Shown here in pieces: positions 1 through 9,024 of a stretch of DNA of 64,000 nt. How positions within the stretch are numbered: position 1 is the first letter of the stretch; each line of letters opens with the position of its first letter. The notes under the pieces were generated by a model, which saw nothing but the letters and a program-made list of their open reading frames with translations, made no database searches and was not told the DNA's origin. Source of the DNA: Deltaproteobacteria bacterium Ga0077539 (lineage in GTDB: Bacteria; Myxococcota_A; Polyangia; Polyangiales; Ga0077539); assembly GCA_001465015.1 (NCBI GenBank), contig LNEO01000131.1, positions 1-64,000 on the forward strand, read 5' to 3'. A program made the position numbers and the translations under genes.

Positions 1-1
1 G

Positions 2-1888
2 CACCTCGCGACGCTCGGCTATTCAGCAACGCAGCTCGTCGTCGATTCGACGGGCACGCTCACGACGCTCCAGCCGCCGTCCGAGGGGCGCGCCGTCGCG
101 CTGCCGGTTCTTCGCACGAAAGAGAGCGCGAGCGGACCGGCGGACATCAACGTGACGTCCGTGCTCGGCGAAGGCGGAATGGGCCGAGTCATGGCCGCTA
201 CCCAAGTCGCGCTCGGCCGCGAGGTCGCCGTCAAAGTCCTTCGCAACGAGGCAGACCCCCGCGCGAGCGCGGATCTCCTGCGCGAGGCGATGGTGGCAGG
301 GAGGCTCGAGCACCCGAACATCGTTCCGGTGTACCTGCTCGGGACGACGCCGGAGGGGGCGCCGCTGTTCGTCATGCGCAGGATCGCTGGCGTGCCGTGG
401 AGCCGCGTCTTGTCGGAGATGAGCGCAGCGCCTGCTTTCTTCGCGACCGCTAGCGCAGATCCCCTGGGATTTCAGCTGTCGATCTTCTCGCGCGTCTGCG
501 AGGCCGTGCACTTTGCGCACTCCAAAGGCATCGTCCACCGAGACCTCAAACCCGACAACGTGATGCTCGGCGAGTTCGGAGAGGTCTACGTCGTCGACTG
601 GGGCCTCGCCGTGTCGCTCGAAGATGACACCGCGCTCCCGCGCGCGCGCGACGCAAAGGCCCTCGCGGGTACCCCCCGCTACATGGCCCCCGAGATGATC
701 GCCTGCGACGCCGCCGCGCTCTCGGCGCGCACCGACGTATTTCTGCTCGGCGCGATCCTCTACGAAATCGTGACCGGACGAGCCCCGTTCGACGCCCCAT
801 CCGTGCTCGAACAACTCGTTCGCGCGTTCGACTGCGCCCCGCCCCCCGTCGGAGAAGAGGCCTCGCCAGAGCTCGCGCGGATCGTTCAGCGCGCCCTCGC
901 CCGATCGCCGAGCGATCGCTACGCGTCGGTCGACGAGCTCCGCAGAGCCGTGCTCGATTTCGCGCAACACCGCGCTTCGTACGCTCTATCGACGGAGGCG
1001 GCCGCGCGAGGGGCCGAGCTCTTCGCGCTGCTCGACGCCCCCAGCGATGCCCGATCCGACGCGAGCTCGCCGCGCGTCCAAGAGCTGTTCACCGAGTGTC
1101 GCTTCGGCTACCTCCAAGCCCTCAAGGCCTGGAGCCACAACGACGAGGCGAAAGCCGGCCTCAAGCGCGCCCTCGAGCGAATGATCGAGCACGAGCTGGC
1201 GCGAGACAACGCGCGGGGCGCGAGCGAGCTGCTCGCGCAGCTCACCGAGGCAAACCCCGAGCTCGCACGGCGCGTCCGCGACGCGCAAGAGCGCACCGTC
1301 GCCGACCGCGCGCGCATCGACGCGCTCGAGGCGTTTCGCAAAGACGCAGACACCGACTCCGCCACCTCTGCGCGGGTCAAGATGCTGTTCGGCGGCGGCC
1401 TGTTCTGGGCGGTGCTCTCGTCGATCGCGGGCGTTCTGGACTGGAAAGGGCTCTGGCCGTTCACCTACCGCGAAGCGATGGCGGCCATCGCGCTCAACGG
1501 CGCGATCACGGTCTGGATGCGATCGCACATCCTGCGCACGCAAAGCCCGAACGCCGCCGTGCGCCGGCTGCTCGACACGTCGACCCTGCTCGGGATCGGG
1601 CTCTTTTCGCACTGGGTGCTCGCGTGGGCGCTGGGCACGCGGCTCGAGCACGCGCTCGTGACCTTTCTCTGGTGGGTCGCCGGCGGATGGATCTGCGTGG
1701 GACTGCTCTTCGACCGAAAGATCGTGCTTACGGGCATCGCCTTCGGCGCCGGCGCGATCGCCGTCGCGCTCTGGCCAGCGCTTCGGATCTTCATCTTCGG
1801 CGCGACTTGCTTGATCGGGTACGGAGCGCTAGCGCTCGCGTGGCACATGGACGACCGCGCCAGACGGACGGTCAGCGAAGAGCGGTAG
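2..1888 (+). CDS. Ser/Thr protein kinase with C-terminal membrane domain (5' end outside window)
   Basis: Hanks-type protein kinase. Visible motifs are the Gly-rich loop GEGGMGRV, the ATP-binding Lys in VAVKVL, the catalytic loop HRDLKPDN, and GTPRYMAPE in the activation segment. The usual DFG is DWG here (VVDWGLA). The kinase domain covers roughly the first half. A cytoplasmic helical segment follows, then about five or six hydrophobic segments at the C-terminus (for example GLFWAVLSSIAG and ALVTFLWWVAGGWICVGLLF), so the enzyme is held in the inner membrane. The frame stays open back to base 2, and a GTG at 152 would fall directly before the Gly-rich loop, so the true start lies upstream of the window. 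The next gene starts 86 bases downstream on the same strand and may be co-transcribed. Substrates are unknown. Confidence 0.9.
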   Translation, partial: HLATLGYSATQLVVDSTGTLTTLQPPSEGRAVALPVLRTKESASGPADINVTSVLGEGGMGRVMAATQVALGREVAVKVLRNEADPRASADLLREAMVAGRLEHPNIVPVYLLGTTPEGAPLFVMRRIAGVPWSRVLSEMSAAPAFFATASADPLGFQLSIFSRVCEAVHFAHSKGIVHRDLKPDNVMLGEFGEVYVVDWGLAVSLEDDTALPRARDAKALAGTPRYMAPEMIACDAAALSARTDVFLLGAILYEIVTGRAPFDAPSVLEQLVRAFDCAPPPVGEEASPELARIVQRALARSPSDRYASVDELRRAVLDFAQHRASYALSTEAAARGAELFALLDAPSDARSDASSPRVQELFTECRFGYLQALKAWSHNDEAKAGLKRALERMIEHELARDNARGASELLAQLTEANPELARRVRDAQERTVADRARIDALEAFRKDADTDSATSARVKMLFGGGLFWAVLSSIAGVLDWKGLWPFTYREAMAAIALNGAITVWMRSHILRTQSPNAAVRRLLDTSTLLGIGLFSHWVLAWALGTRLEHALVTFLWWVAGGWICVGLLFDRKIVLTGIAFGAGAIAVALWPALRIFIFGATCLIGYGALALAWHMDDRARRTVSEER

Positions 1889-1974
1889 ACTCAGACAGCA
1901 GTCGCGCGCGCGCCTGCGTTGCAAGCACCCAACGGGCCCGCGCGAGACGCGGCGCGAAAGGGGACCTCGGAGCC

Positions 1975-3483
1975 GTGGAGTACAAATACAGCAAACGCGC
2001 TGGCGCGCTCAACGAAGTCGCGCCCCAGCAGCAGCCGCAACGCCAGCGCGTCCAACAGCGTTCGCAACGCGAGGTCGTGCAGTCGTTGAGCAACGACTTC
2101 GACTTCGCAGAGACGACCGGCGTCAGCAACATCGGCCCGGGACCGAGCACGACGGGGATGCTCCACGTCGGCTCGTCCCACGCGCAATCGATCAGCAGCA
2201 CACCACACCGTACGCCGGCCGCGCCGGCGCCGCGCCCGGCCGCGGTCACCGCGCCGCGCAACCGAGGAGGGCGATCGATGTTCTTCTTCACCGTCAATGC
2301 TGGCGAGCGGGTTCGCGTCATCCACCGCGACGGAACCGTCGAAATCGTCGATGGTCCCAGGCGCTTCTGGCTCGGCTCGAAAAACGTCGAGTACATGACC
2401 CAGTACGTCGCGCACCCGAGCGAGTTCTTGATCGTTCGCTTTCGCGACGGCAGGCAAGAGCATCACGCAGGACCCGCCAACGTGTGGCTCGACCCCAAGG
2501 AGCACCTCTCGATCGAGAAAGAAGAGGCCCTCCCGATCGCCGCAAAAGAAGCGGTCGTGGTGTACGCCAAGGGTGAAGACGGCGCCGTCGCGCGGAGGCT
2601 CGTGCACGGCCCTGCGATGTTCGTTCCGGCGCCCGGCGAGTGGCTGCACACGTTTTCGTGGCACGGCTCGAAGGGAGGATCCGACGGTTACCTGAAGGTA
2701 CCCAACGCGCTGGTCTTTCAAAAGCTCTGGTTTTTGCCAGACCAGATGTACCATGACGTGCACGACGTCCGGACCGCTGACGACGCCGTCCTCACCATCC
2801 GACTGATGCTCTTCTTCGAGCTCGTGGACCTGCCGCGGATGCTCGAGAGCACGCACGACCCGATCGGCGACTTCGTCAACGCGGCCACGTCCGACGTCAT
2901 CGACTTCACGGGAAAGCACGATTTCGAGTCTTTCAAGCGCCACACCGAGAAGCTCAACGAGCTCGCGGCATACGCGCAGCTCACGGCCCGCGCCGAGCAG
3001 TGCGGCTATCGGATCAACAAGGTCGTGTATCGCGGCTACGGCGCCCCAGAGTCCCTGCAGCGGATGCACGACGAGGCCATCGAGTCGCGCACGCGACTCC
3101 AACTCGAGCGCGCCACGCAGCAGCAGGCGCAGGACCTCGAGGACTTCAAGCTCGATCGAGAGCACGCCCGCGCGTCCCGCCAGCGCACCGAGCAAGAGGC
3201 GTCCAACGTGTTCGAGCTCGCCGAGCGAGACAAGCGCCGCGCCGCCGACATCGCAGACGCCGAGGCCAAGCGAGCGTTCGACCGCAAGCAGCGCGAGCTC
3301 GACCGCCAACAGCAAACGACGGCTGAGCGAGAGCGAGACGAAGCCGAGCGAAAGCGCCTCGGCGCGCTTCGTGAGCTCGGCGTCGACCTCACGAGGCTCC
3401 TCACCCAACAGCGGCCCGATCGGGTGATCGAGGTCCGTGGCGCGGAGACCACGCACCTGCACGTTGCAAACGACGAGGATTGA
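1975..3483 (+). CDS. SPFH/band-7-like protein with vault-repeat-like N-terminus and coiled coil
   Basis: A 502-residue protein read from GTG 1975, which follows a purine-rich AAGGGGAC stretch. Residues 1-100 are low-complexity and Gln-rich (QQQPQRQRVQQRSQ). Residues about 102-240 hold short beta-type repeats with the pattern GP...(F/V)WL or GP...VP.PGEW, for example VDGPRRFWLGS, AGPANVWLDPKE and VHGPAMFVPAPGEW. These resemble the repeat arms of major vault protein. Residues about 240-370 look like an SPFH/band-7 fold. Residues 377-466 form a charged coiled coil rich in Glu, Arg and Ala, and the last 30 residues are short and polar. No signal peptide or membrane segment is seen, so it is probably a cytoplasmic oligomer. 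The long frame upstream of 1975 overlaps the kinase gene and was not used. The family call rests on motif pattern only; a plain stomatin-like protein is the alternative. Confidence 0.65.
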   Translation: MEYKYSKRAGALNEVAPQQQPQRQRVQQRSQREVVQSLSNDFDFAETTGVSNIGPGPSTTGMLHVGSSHAQSISSTPHRTPAAPAPRPAAVTAPRNRGGRSMFFFTVNAGERVRVIHRDGTVEIVDGPRRFWLGSKNVEYMTQYVAHPSEFLIVRFRDGRQEHHAGPANVWLDPKEHLSIEKEEALPIAAKEAVVVYAKGEDGAVARRLVHGPAMFVPAPGEWLHTFSWHGSKGGSDGYLKVPNALVFQKLWFLPDQMYHDVHDVRTADDAVLTIRLMLFFELVDLPRMLESTHDPIGDFVNAATSDVIDFTGKHDFESFKRHTEKLNELAAYAQLTARAEQCGYRINKVVYRGYGAPESLQRMHDEAIESRTRLQLERATQQQAQDLEDFKLDREHARASRQRTEQEASNVFELAERDKRRAADIADAEAKRAFDRKQRELDRQQQTTAERERDEAERKRLGALRELGVDLTRLLTQQRPDRVIEVRGAETTHLHVANDED

Positions 3484-3526
3484 AGGCCTCGCCCCGCCGC
3501 TGGCGCAAATCGGCGACACTGCGGAG

Positions 3527-4921
3527 GTGAGTCAGGAAGCATCTACGGGCGACGCAAAGCGCCCGCTGTCGCTCGAGACGAAGCTCGCGTACGGCTTCGG
3601 CGACCTCGGCTTCAGCATCACCAACACCATCGTCGCGCTTTACTTCGGGATGTTTCTCACGGACGTCGTCGGAGTCCGCGCGAGCTACGCGGCGGTCGCG
3701 ATCTTTCTCGGGCGGACGTGGGATTACTTCAACGACCCCTTCGTCGGCTACCTCTCTGATCGCACCCGATCGCGCTGGGGCCGCAGAAGGCCGTGGTTGC
3801 TGTTCGGCGCGCCTCCGTTCGCGATGGCATTCGCGATGATGTGGTGGAGGCCGCCCATCACGTCGGCCGCCGGGCTGGCCGCCTACTACGCGCTCGCGTA
3901 CGTCCTGTTCGACACGGCGACCACCGCGCTGTCGACGCCGTACTACGCCCTCACGCCGGAGATCACCGACGACTACGACGAGCGGACGTCGCTCGTCAGC
4001 TATCGCATGGCGTTCTCGATCGCGGGCTCGCTCGTGGCGTTCACCACCCCGCTCATCGTTATTCGCGCGATGCGTCCCGAGAACGGCGGACGCGTGTTTC
4101 TCATGGGGATCATCTACGGAGTCGTCGCCGCGGCGCCGATGTGGGTGGTCTTCGCGAAGGTGCGCGAGCGTCAAGACCTCGTCGCAGAGGAGCCACCAGG
4201 GCTGCGCGACTCGCTCAAGGCCGCGTGGAAGAACGCTCCGTTTCGCTTCTCGGCCACGATCTACCTGCTCACGTGGGTGTCGATCGACATCGTCCTCGCG
4301 TCGCTGCTCTATTTCTTGAAGTACCGAATGAACCTCGAGAAGGAGAGCGACCTCGTCTCGGGGACGATCTTCGTCGTCGCGTTCTTGTCCCTTCCTGCGT
4401 GGGAGTGGCTCTCGCGCCGATGGGACAAGCGCGTGGCGTACCTCGTGGGAATCTCGTTCTGGGCCGTGATCCAGATCGTGCTGGTGATGATCGCGCCATC
4501 ATGGGGTCTGAGCGCCGCGCTCATCTGCGCCGCGCTCGGCGGCGTCGGAGTGGGCGCCGCGCACGTGCTTCCGTGGGCGCTCATCCCGGACGCCGTCGAG
4601 TGGGACGAATACCACTCGGGTCAACGACACGAGGGGATGTTCTATGCGCTCGTGAGCCTCGCGCAGAAGGTCGCGTCGTCCCTCGCCGTTCCGGGCGCGC
4701 TGCTCATCTTGGACGCCACTGGGTACGTCCCCAACTCGCCGACGCAGAGCGCCTCTGCGATCAACGGGATTCGACTCCTCTTCGGGCCGACGCCTGCGGT
4801 GCTCCTCGTGATCGCGCTGGTGATCGCCTGGCGCTATCCGCTGTCGCGCCAGGAGTTCGCGCGCATTCGGGCGGCGCTCGACGAGCGCAAGAAGGCCGCG
4901 CGAGAGAAGACCGCGTCCTGA
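3527..4921 (+). CDS. GPH-family (MelB-like) sugar:cation symporter, MFS
   Basis: A 464-residue polytopic membrane protein with about 12 hydrophobic segments. The N-terminal signature is that of the glycoside-pentoside-hexuronide:cation symporters (MFS_2): GFGDLG, then DYFNDPFVGYLSDRTRSRWG followed by RRRPW at the cytoplasmic loop 2-3. Family members are usually 450-480 residues long. They move sugars or related small solutes across the inner membrane with Na+ or H+. The frame is open upstream to 3437, but that would overlap the preceding gene. GTG 3527 gives the expected length, with GGAG placed unusually close, directly before it. The substrate cannot be read from the sequence, and no sugar-metabolism gene is adjacent. 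Confidence 0.85.
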   Translation: MSQEASTGDAKRPLSLETKLAYGFGDLGFSITNTIVALYFGMFLTDVVGVRASYAAVAIFLGRTWDYFNDPFVGYLSDRTRSRWGRRRPWLLFGAPPFAMAFAMMWWRPPITSAAGLAAYYALAYVLFDTATTALSTPYYALTPEITDDYDERTSLVSYRMAFSIAGSLVAFTTPLIVIRAMRPENGGRVFLMGIIYGVVAAAPMWVVFAKVRERQDLVAEEPPGLRDSLKAAWKNAPFRFSATIYLLTWVSIDIVLASLLYFLKYRMNLEKESDLVSGTIFVVAFLSLPAWEWLSRRWDKRVAYLVGISFWAVIQIVLVMIAPSWGLSAALICAALGGVGVGAAHVLPWALIPDAVEWDEYHSGQRHEGMFYALVSLAQKVASSLAVPGALLILDATGYVPNSPTQSASAINGIRLLFGPTPAVLLVIALVIAWRYPLSRQEFARIRAALDERKKAAREKTAS

Positions 4922-4936
4922 CGCGCCATCGAGCGC

Positions 4937-5941
4937 TCACCAGCGAGTGTCCTGCTCCTCGGTGACGCCCAACGCCTTCGAGATCCGATGCGTCCGCCCT
5001 GCACGGTCGCGCACGACGCCCTCGTAGCGACCGATGCCCTGCACGAAGTTCGAAGAGACGAGCACGAGCTCGCGCTTCTCTTTGTGAAAATCGCTAGGAA
5101 AGAACCGTAGATCCACGCTCTCGCACGTGGTCCTGACGCGCCACGGACGCGTGAGATCGCCGTCTCCCTCGCGCTCGATTCGCCCCTCGCCCACGCCCAT
5201 GAGCTCGTCGCCGATCCACAGCGCGCACTCGGGCTCGCCGACGAAGCCCTGCACGAGGTTCATCCCGAAGCGCTCGCCAACGTCGGTTCGTCCCATCGCG
5301 AAGGCCCATCGCCACTGGGTCCTGCGCGCGAGCAGCCCCTGGGTGAGGTCGAAGCCACCGAAACCACCTTCCATCGACCAACGCTTGTCGCCGACGGAGA
5401 TCGATCCCTCTGCGGCGAGCAGGGTTCGCTTCTCGGTCACATCGATGACACCGTCTGGGATCTTCGCGACCGCGGTGATCGGCGGCGGCGCGCCCGCCGA
5501 ACGCATTCGAGCGTCGATCGAGAGCTCGCCCGCGCGTACCGAGAGCGTCACGTTTCCCCCAGGGTCCTTCTCGATTCGGTACCGCGTCCGGCCCAGATCG
5601 AACCTCGCCCGCACCCCCTTCGAGCGGTCATCGATCACCGAGCAGAGCATCGGCAGTCCGATCGCCGACTCGTGCGCGACGATGCGTCCGCGCTCGGCGT
5701 CGAACACGTACGAAAACGCGGTCGCGCTGTAGCCGAGCCGCACGATCGCCGCCGCCGCGAACACCGAGTCGGTCGCGAGCGAGGCGTACAACCAGCGCTT
5801 CTCCGTGGCGACTCGCGCGAGGCGCCCCGAAGACAGCGGTCCGAGATCGACGCCCGCGAGCGACCCGACGTACGAGCCGAAGCGCACCCTGCCCGTCGAG
5901 GGGTCGATCAACAACGGTGGAGCAGCGGAGAGCGTTCGCAT
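4937..5941 (-). CDS. DUF2804 family protein
   Basis: A 334-residue protein matching the DUF2804 family in length and pattern. Visible features are an N-terminal PPLLIDPSTGRVRFGSYVG, a central beta-rich segment, and Trp/Asp/Gly motifs such as FGGFDLTQGLLARRTQWRW. The product is probably soluble: no signal peptide or membrane helix is evident. The reaction is unknown; the beta-rich pattern suggests a lipocalin-like or AttH-like barrel, which is inference. The frame is open far upstream (to 7258), but that would run through the divergent Nudix gene. ATG at 5941 gives the family length. It is tail-to-tail with the symporter, 15 bases apart, and divergent from the Nudix fusion across about 85 bases. 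Confidence 0.75.
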   Translation of the reverse strand: MRTLSAAPPLLIDPSTGRVRFGSYVGSLAGVDLGPLSSGRLARVATEKRWLYASLATDSVFAAAAIVRLGYSATAFSYVFDAERGRIVAHESAIGLPMLCSVIDDRSKGVRARFDLGRTRYRIEKDPGGNVTLSVRAGELSIDARMRSAGAPPPITAVAKIPDGVIDVTEKRTLLAAEGSISVGDKRWSMEGGFGGFDLTQGLLARRTQWRWAFAMGRTDVGERFGMNLVQGFVGEPECALWIGDELMGVGEGRIEREGDGDLTRPWRVRTTCESVDLRFFPSDFHKEKRELVLVSSNFVQGIGRYEGVVRDRAGRTHRISKALGVTEEQDTRW

Positions 5942-6025
5942 GGCGGGCGACGGTAGCGCAGAGAGGACCGATTGCGTCGCACGTTGGTGCTCCGATCGCA
6001 GGTCATTTGCTGCAGACTCTGCCGG

Positions 6026-6994
6026 ATGCAGGTCGGCGACATCGACTGGAACGCTTGGACCCCAAAGGACACAGCCACGCTCCTCTTCGTGATCGACCGC
6101 GGTCGCGCGTTGCTCATTCGCAAGAAGCGCGGCCTCGGAGCAGGAAAGATCAACGCCCCCGGCGGCAGGCTCGACCCCAACGAGTCTCCGCGGGACGCAG
6201 CGATCCGCGAAGTGCAAGAGGAGCTCGGCGTCACGCCGCTCGAGCCGCGCGAGCGCGGGACGCTCGCCTTCGAGTTCCTCGACGGATATCGGCTCTTCTG
6301 CCACGTGTTTTCCTCGGATCGTTGCGAGGGAGAAGCGATCGAGACCGACGAAGCGGTCCCGCTGTGGACCCCGCTCGAGGCGATTCCGTACAGAGAAATG
6401 TGGGCCGACGACGAGCTGTGGCTGCCGAAGATGCTCGCGGGGTACGGCTTCGCCGGGAGGTTCGTGTTCGACGGCGATCGGCTCCTGTCGCACGAACTGT
6501 CGCTGCAAGACCCCGCGAGCGAGCTCTTTCGGACGCTCGGTGAGCTTCGCGTCGACTACGAGATTCGCGCACATCCGCCGGTGTTCACCGTCGCGCAAGC
6601 GAAGCAGCACCGCCCCAAGGACGAGCACGGCGTGCACGTGAAGAACCTCTTCGTGCGAGACAAGAAAGGGACGATGTGGCTCGTGACCGTCCCCGAGGAC
6701 ACGCAGCTGGATCTCGCGTCGCTCGCAGAGAAGCTCCGCACGAAACACCTGTCGTTTGCGTCCAGCGCGAGGTTGAGGGCGCACCTCGGCGTCGAGCCCG
6801 GCTCGGTGACGCCGCTGGCTGTGCTCAACGATCGCGAGCGCGTCGTTCGCGTGGCCGTCGCTGCTTCGCTCTTCGATGCGCCGCTCGTGCACTGTCATCC
6901 GATGACAAACGACCGCACCGTCGGCCTCGCTGGCTCCGCGCTGCGATCGCTGCTCGAGCACTCCCGGTGCGCGACGATCGCGCTCGATCTCTAG
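6026..6994 (+). CDS. MTH1-like Nudix hydrolase fused to ProX-type aminoacyl-tRNA deacylase
   Basis: A 322-residue two-domain protein. Residues 10-155 are a Nudix hydrolase with an intact Nudix box at 47-69 (G47, E53, REVQEELGV 61-69). The surrounding KKRGLGAGK and [15 protein letters not shown] resemble the MTH1/NUDT1 group, which removes oxidised purine dNTPs such as 8-oxo-dGTP. Residues about 165-318 are a YbaK/ProX domain: [51 protein letters not shown] and HCHPMTN. Free-standing ProX clears Ala-tRNA(Pro). The ATG at 6026 is chosen because it begins just before the Nudix domain; an upstream ATG (5972) adds 18 residues of unlikely sequence. Both activities are quality-control reactions, on the nucleotide pool and on charged tRNA. 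I infer both domains are active because the core motifs are complete. Confidence 0.85.
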   Translation: MQVGDIDWNAWTPKDTATLLFVIDRGRALLIRKKRGLGAGKINAPGGRLDPNESPRDAAIREVQEELGVTPLEPRERGTLAFEFLDGYRLFCHVFSSDRCEGEAIETDEAVPLWTPLEAIPYREMWADDELWLPKMLAGYGFAGRFVFDGDRLLSHELSLQDPASELFRTLGELRVDYEIRAHPPVFTVAQAKQHRPKDEHGVHVKNLFVRDKKGTMWLVTVPEDTQLDLASLAEKLRTKHLSFASSARLRAHLGVEPGSVTPLAVLNDRERVVRVAVAASLFDAPLVHCHPMTNDRTVGLAGSALRSLLEHSRCATIALDL

Positions 6995-7036
6995 TGCGCG
7001 ACGAGTGCGCTCGCGGCGGTACGATCGAGGCCTTCG

Positions 7037-8266
7037 ATGAATCGCCCTTTGTTGCTCGCATGCCTCCTTCTCTGCGTTCGCTGCGGCGCACGCACGGAGC
7101 TGACCGCGTCGCGCAACGCGTCGACGCCGATCGACGCGGCGACGGGAGCCTGTCGATGGACGCCGAGCGCGGCGTTTGCGATCACGCCGGACGGACAGGC
7201 TCAGTGGCGCGTGCTGGCCGCGACTTCCGTAGGGTCGGGAGCGCACATCGCGCTTCAACGCACGCTCCCTGATCAGACATCACGTCTCGTCGTCGCGACG
7301 GCGCTGGACGACGAACGAGCATCGCCTCGATCGACCCTCAGCGAACACGGAACGGCGCCCGTCGGCGCGGCGGTCGTCGCGTCCGTCGCAGCGACGCCCG
7401 CAGGAGACTCTCGTTGGGCTCTGTTCACGAGCGGCGAGGCACCGTGCGTCCTCGTTCGTCAGTCCGTCGATCAGCAGTCGCTCGTTCAGCCGATCGAGCT
7501 CTCGATGGCAGGGATGGGGTTCACGCTCAGCGGCTGTCGAAGCCTCGGACGGACGTCGCGAGGACTCTCGTTCTTGTCCGAGCAGCTCCGGGCGCTCTGG
7601 GGCGCAGAGGTGCTCTCGATGAACGAAGACGGGCGCTCGCTCTCCCGCGCGGCGTTGCCGTCGGCGTCGACTTCGGCGATGACGCCCAGCACGCGCGTCG
7701 TGCTCGAGGATCGCTCCTTCGTGCTGTTCGCGCTCGACGCGAGGGCGATGCGCGTCGCGATGCGCGCCCAACGCTTCGACCAAGACCTGGCGCCGCGCGG
7801 AGCAAACCAGGTGATCGCCGAGGTCGCGATCGCCCCGAAATCGCTCTCGATCGTCGAGACCAACGCGGGACTCCTCGCGCTGTGGGACAACGCGGTCGAC
7901 ACGCTTCCACCCGTGTTCGGCTTCGCCACGAGGGTGCTCGACCCGACGGCGCGACCCATCGAGGACACCGTCGAACACGGCGAGCTCGGGATGCTGTCGG
8001 GTGGTCCCGACGCCACGACGGTCGGCGCGGCGATCGTCGCCACGGGCCGATTTCTCGACGGAACCCCGCGACAGCGCTTCTTCGAGCTGGACGACCGAGG
8101 CCGGCTCGTCGGCGCGCCGATCGATCTGCCCACTCCCTCGCCCGGCGTCGCTGCGTCCAACTCGAAGATCGTGGCCACCAACGGCGGAGCGCTCGTCCTG
8201 ACGGAGATCTCCGTGGGTCCTTTGGGCGGACAGGTGATCGCGATCCCCGTTCGCTGCGCGCGATGA
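7037..8266 (+). CDS. Predicted lipoprotein of unknown function
   Basis: A 409-residue exported protein. The N-terminus is a short hydrophobic signal (RPLLLACLLLCVRC) followed by CGARTEL, a sequence often seen at the mature start of myxobacterial lipoproteins. The lipobox is not ideal: the residues before the Cys are V-R. The rest is rich in short beta-strand-like segments with recurrent small hydrophobic and Asp/Gly turns, suggesting a beta-propeller or similar secreted fold, but no family was recognised. GAGG at 7027-7030 sits 6 bases before the ATG. The next gene, also exported, begins 35 bases downstream and is probably co-transcribed. No catalytic motif was found. Confidence 0.7.
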   Translation: MNRPLLLACLLLCVRCGARTELTASRNASTPIDAATGACRWTPSAAFAITPDGQAQWRVLAATSVGSGAHIALQRTLPDQTSRLVVATALDDERASPRSTLSEHGTAPVGAAVVASVAATPAGDSRWALFTSGEAPCVLVRQSVDQQSLVQPIELSMAGMGFTLSGCRSLGRTSRGLSFLSEQLRALWGAEVLSMNEDGRSLSRAALPSASTSAMTPSTRVVLEDRSFVLFALDARAMRVAMRAQRFDQDLAPRGANQVIAEVAIAPKSLSIVETNAGLLALWDNAVDTLPPVFGFATRVLDPTARPIEDTVEHGELGMLSGGPDATTVGAAIVATGRFLDGTPRQRFFELDDRGRLVGAPIDLPTPSPGVAASNSKIVATNGGALVLTEISVGPLGGQVIAIPVRCAR

Positions 8267-8301
8267 GAATCCGTGCGGTGCAGGTACACTCGAGAGACAC
8301 G

Positions 8302-9024
8302 ATGACCAACGCGCGGGTGACTGGAATCTTGATTCTATGTGCATGGATCGTCGGCTGCGCACCCAGGCCGAGACGACCACTCGATGGCGGCGACGCTGCG
8401 ATGGAGGACGCGACGGCCCTGCCGGACGGCGCCGATTCCGACGTGATGGACGCGAGCCCTCATGCAACGGACGCGCGAGACGCCCCGAGAGAGCGACCTC
8501 CGATCCCGGACGCGTTCTTCGATGAAGAAGGCGGGCTCCAAGGGCAGGAGATCCCGCCCCGCGGCCACGCTGCGTTGTTTTCGTGGCTCAATTTCGGAAG
8601 GTATCGGTCGTGGACGTGTCAGCGCAATCCGCGGCGCGCCCCGATCCCGTCGGAGCACGCGTTCACCCGGATCTGCATGAACGCGCAGTGGATCAACACT
8701 GAATCGACCGAGGTGTTTCCTGTCGGCTCGGCCGCCGTGAAGGAGCTCTACGAGTCAAACCTTCGAACGATCAGCGGATTTGCAGTCATGTTGAAGGTCG
8801 GCCCAGGAAACACCCCCGCCGACTGGTACTGGTATCAGCGCGTTCGCCCGGACTCGATGAACCCTGCGCTCCCCGAGCCGATCACCCCAGAAGGCGTCGT
8901 GGCCGATGGGCTCGCGGACAGACCGGGCAACGCGTTTACGATCTGCGCGTCGTGTCACTCGACGGCAGGCGAGGTCGGCCGCTCGGGCCATCACTACGGG
9001 TTCACTACGGGTCCCGAGCAGTAG
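8302..9024 (+). CDS. Cytochrome P460-like exported lipoprotein with one CxxCH motif
   Basis: A 240-residue protein with an N-terminal signal ending in a lipobox (IVGCAP), then an Asp/Ala-rich linker of about 50 residues. The globular part carries the pattern of the cytochrome P460 family: EVFPVGSAAVKELY, FAVMLKVG, DWYWYQRV and a C-terminal CASCH haem-binding motif at residues 215-219. In that family the haem is c-type and periplasmic. The distinctive Lys-haem cross-link of true P460 cannot be inferred from sequence alone, so the role (electron transfer, or hydroxylamine or NO chemistry) is open. It follows the preceding lipoprotein gene by 35 bases. Its last 20 bases overlap the convergent tsaE gene. 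Confidence 0.75.
   Translation: MTNARVTGILILCAWIVGCAPRPRRPLDGGDAAMEDATALPDGADSDVMDASPHATDARDAPRERPPIPDAFFDEEGGLQGQEIPPRGHAALFSWLNFGRYRSWTCQRNPRRAPIPSEHAFTRICMNAQWINTESTEVFPVGSAAVKELYESNLRTISGFAVMLKVGPGNTPADWYWYQRVRPDSMNPALPEPITPEGVVADGLADRPGNAFTICASCHSTAGEVGRSGHHYGFTTGPEQ

Noticed and set aside
1096-1974. Upstream extension of the SPFH/vault-like frame
   Set aside because: It overlaps the kinase gene in another frame and is Arg-rich shadow sequence. GTG 1975 gives a clean start.
4937-7258. A 773-residue extended version of the DUF2804 gene
   Set aside because: The extra N-terminal part lies on the opposite strand of the Nudix-ProX gene and has no family pattern.
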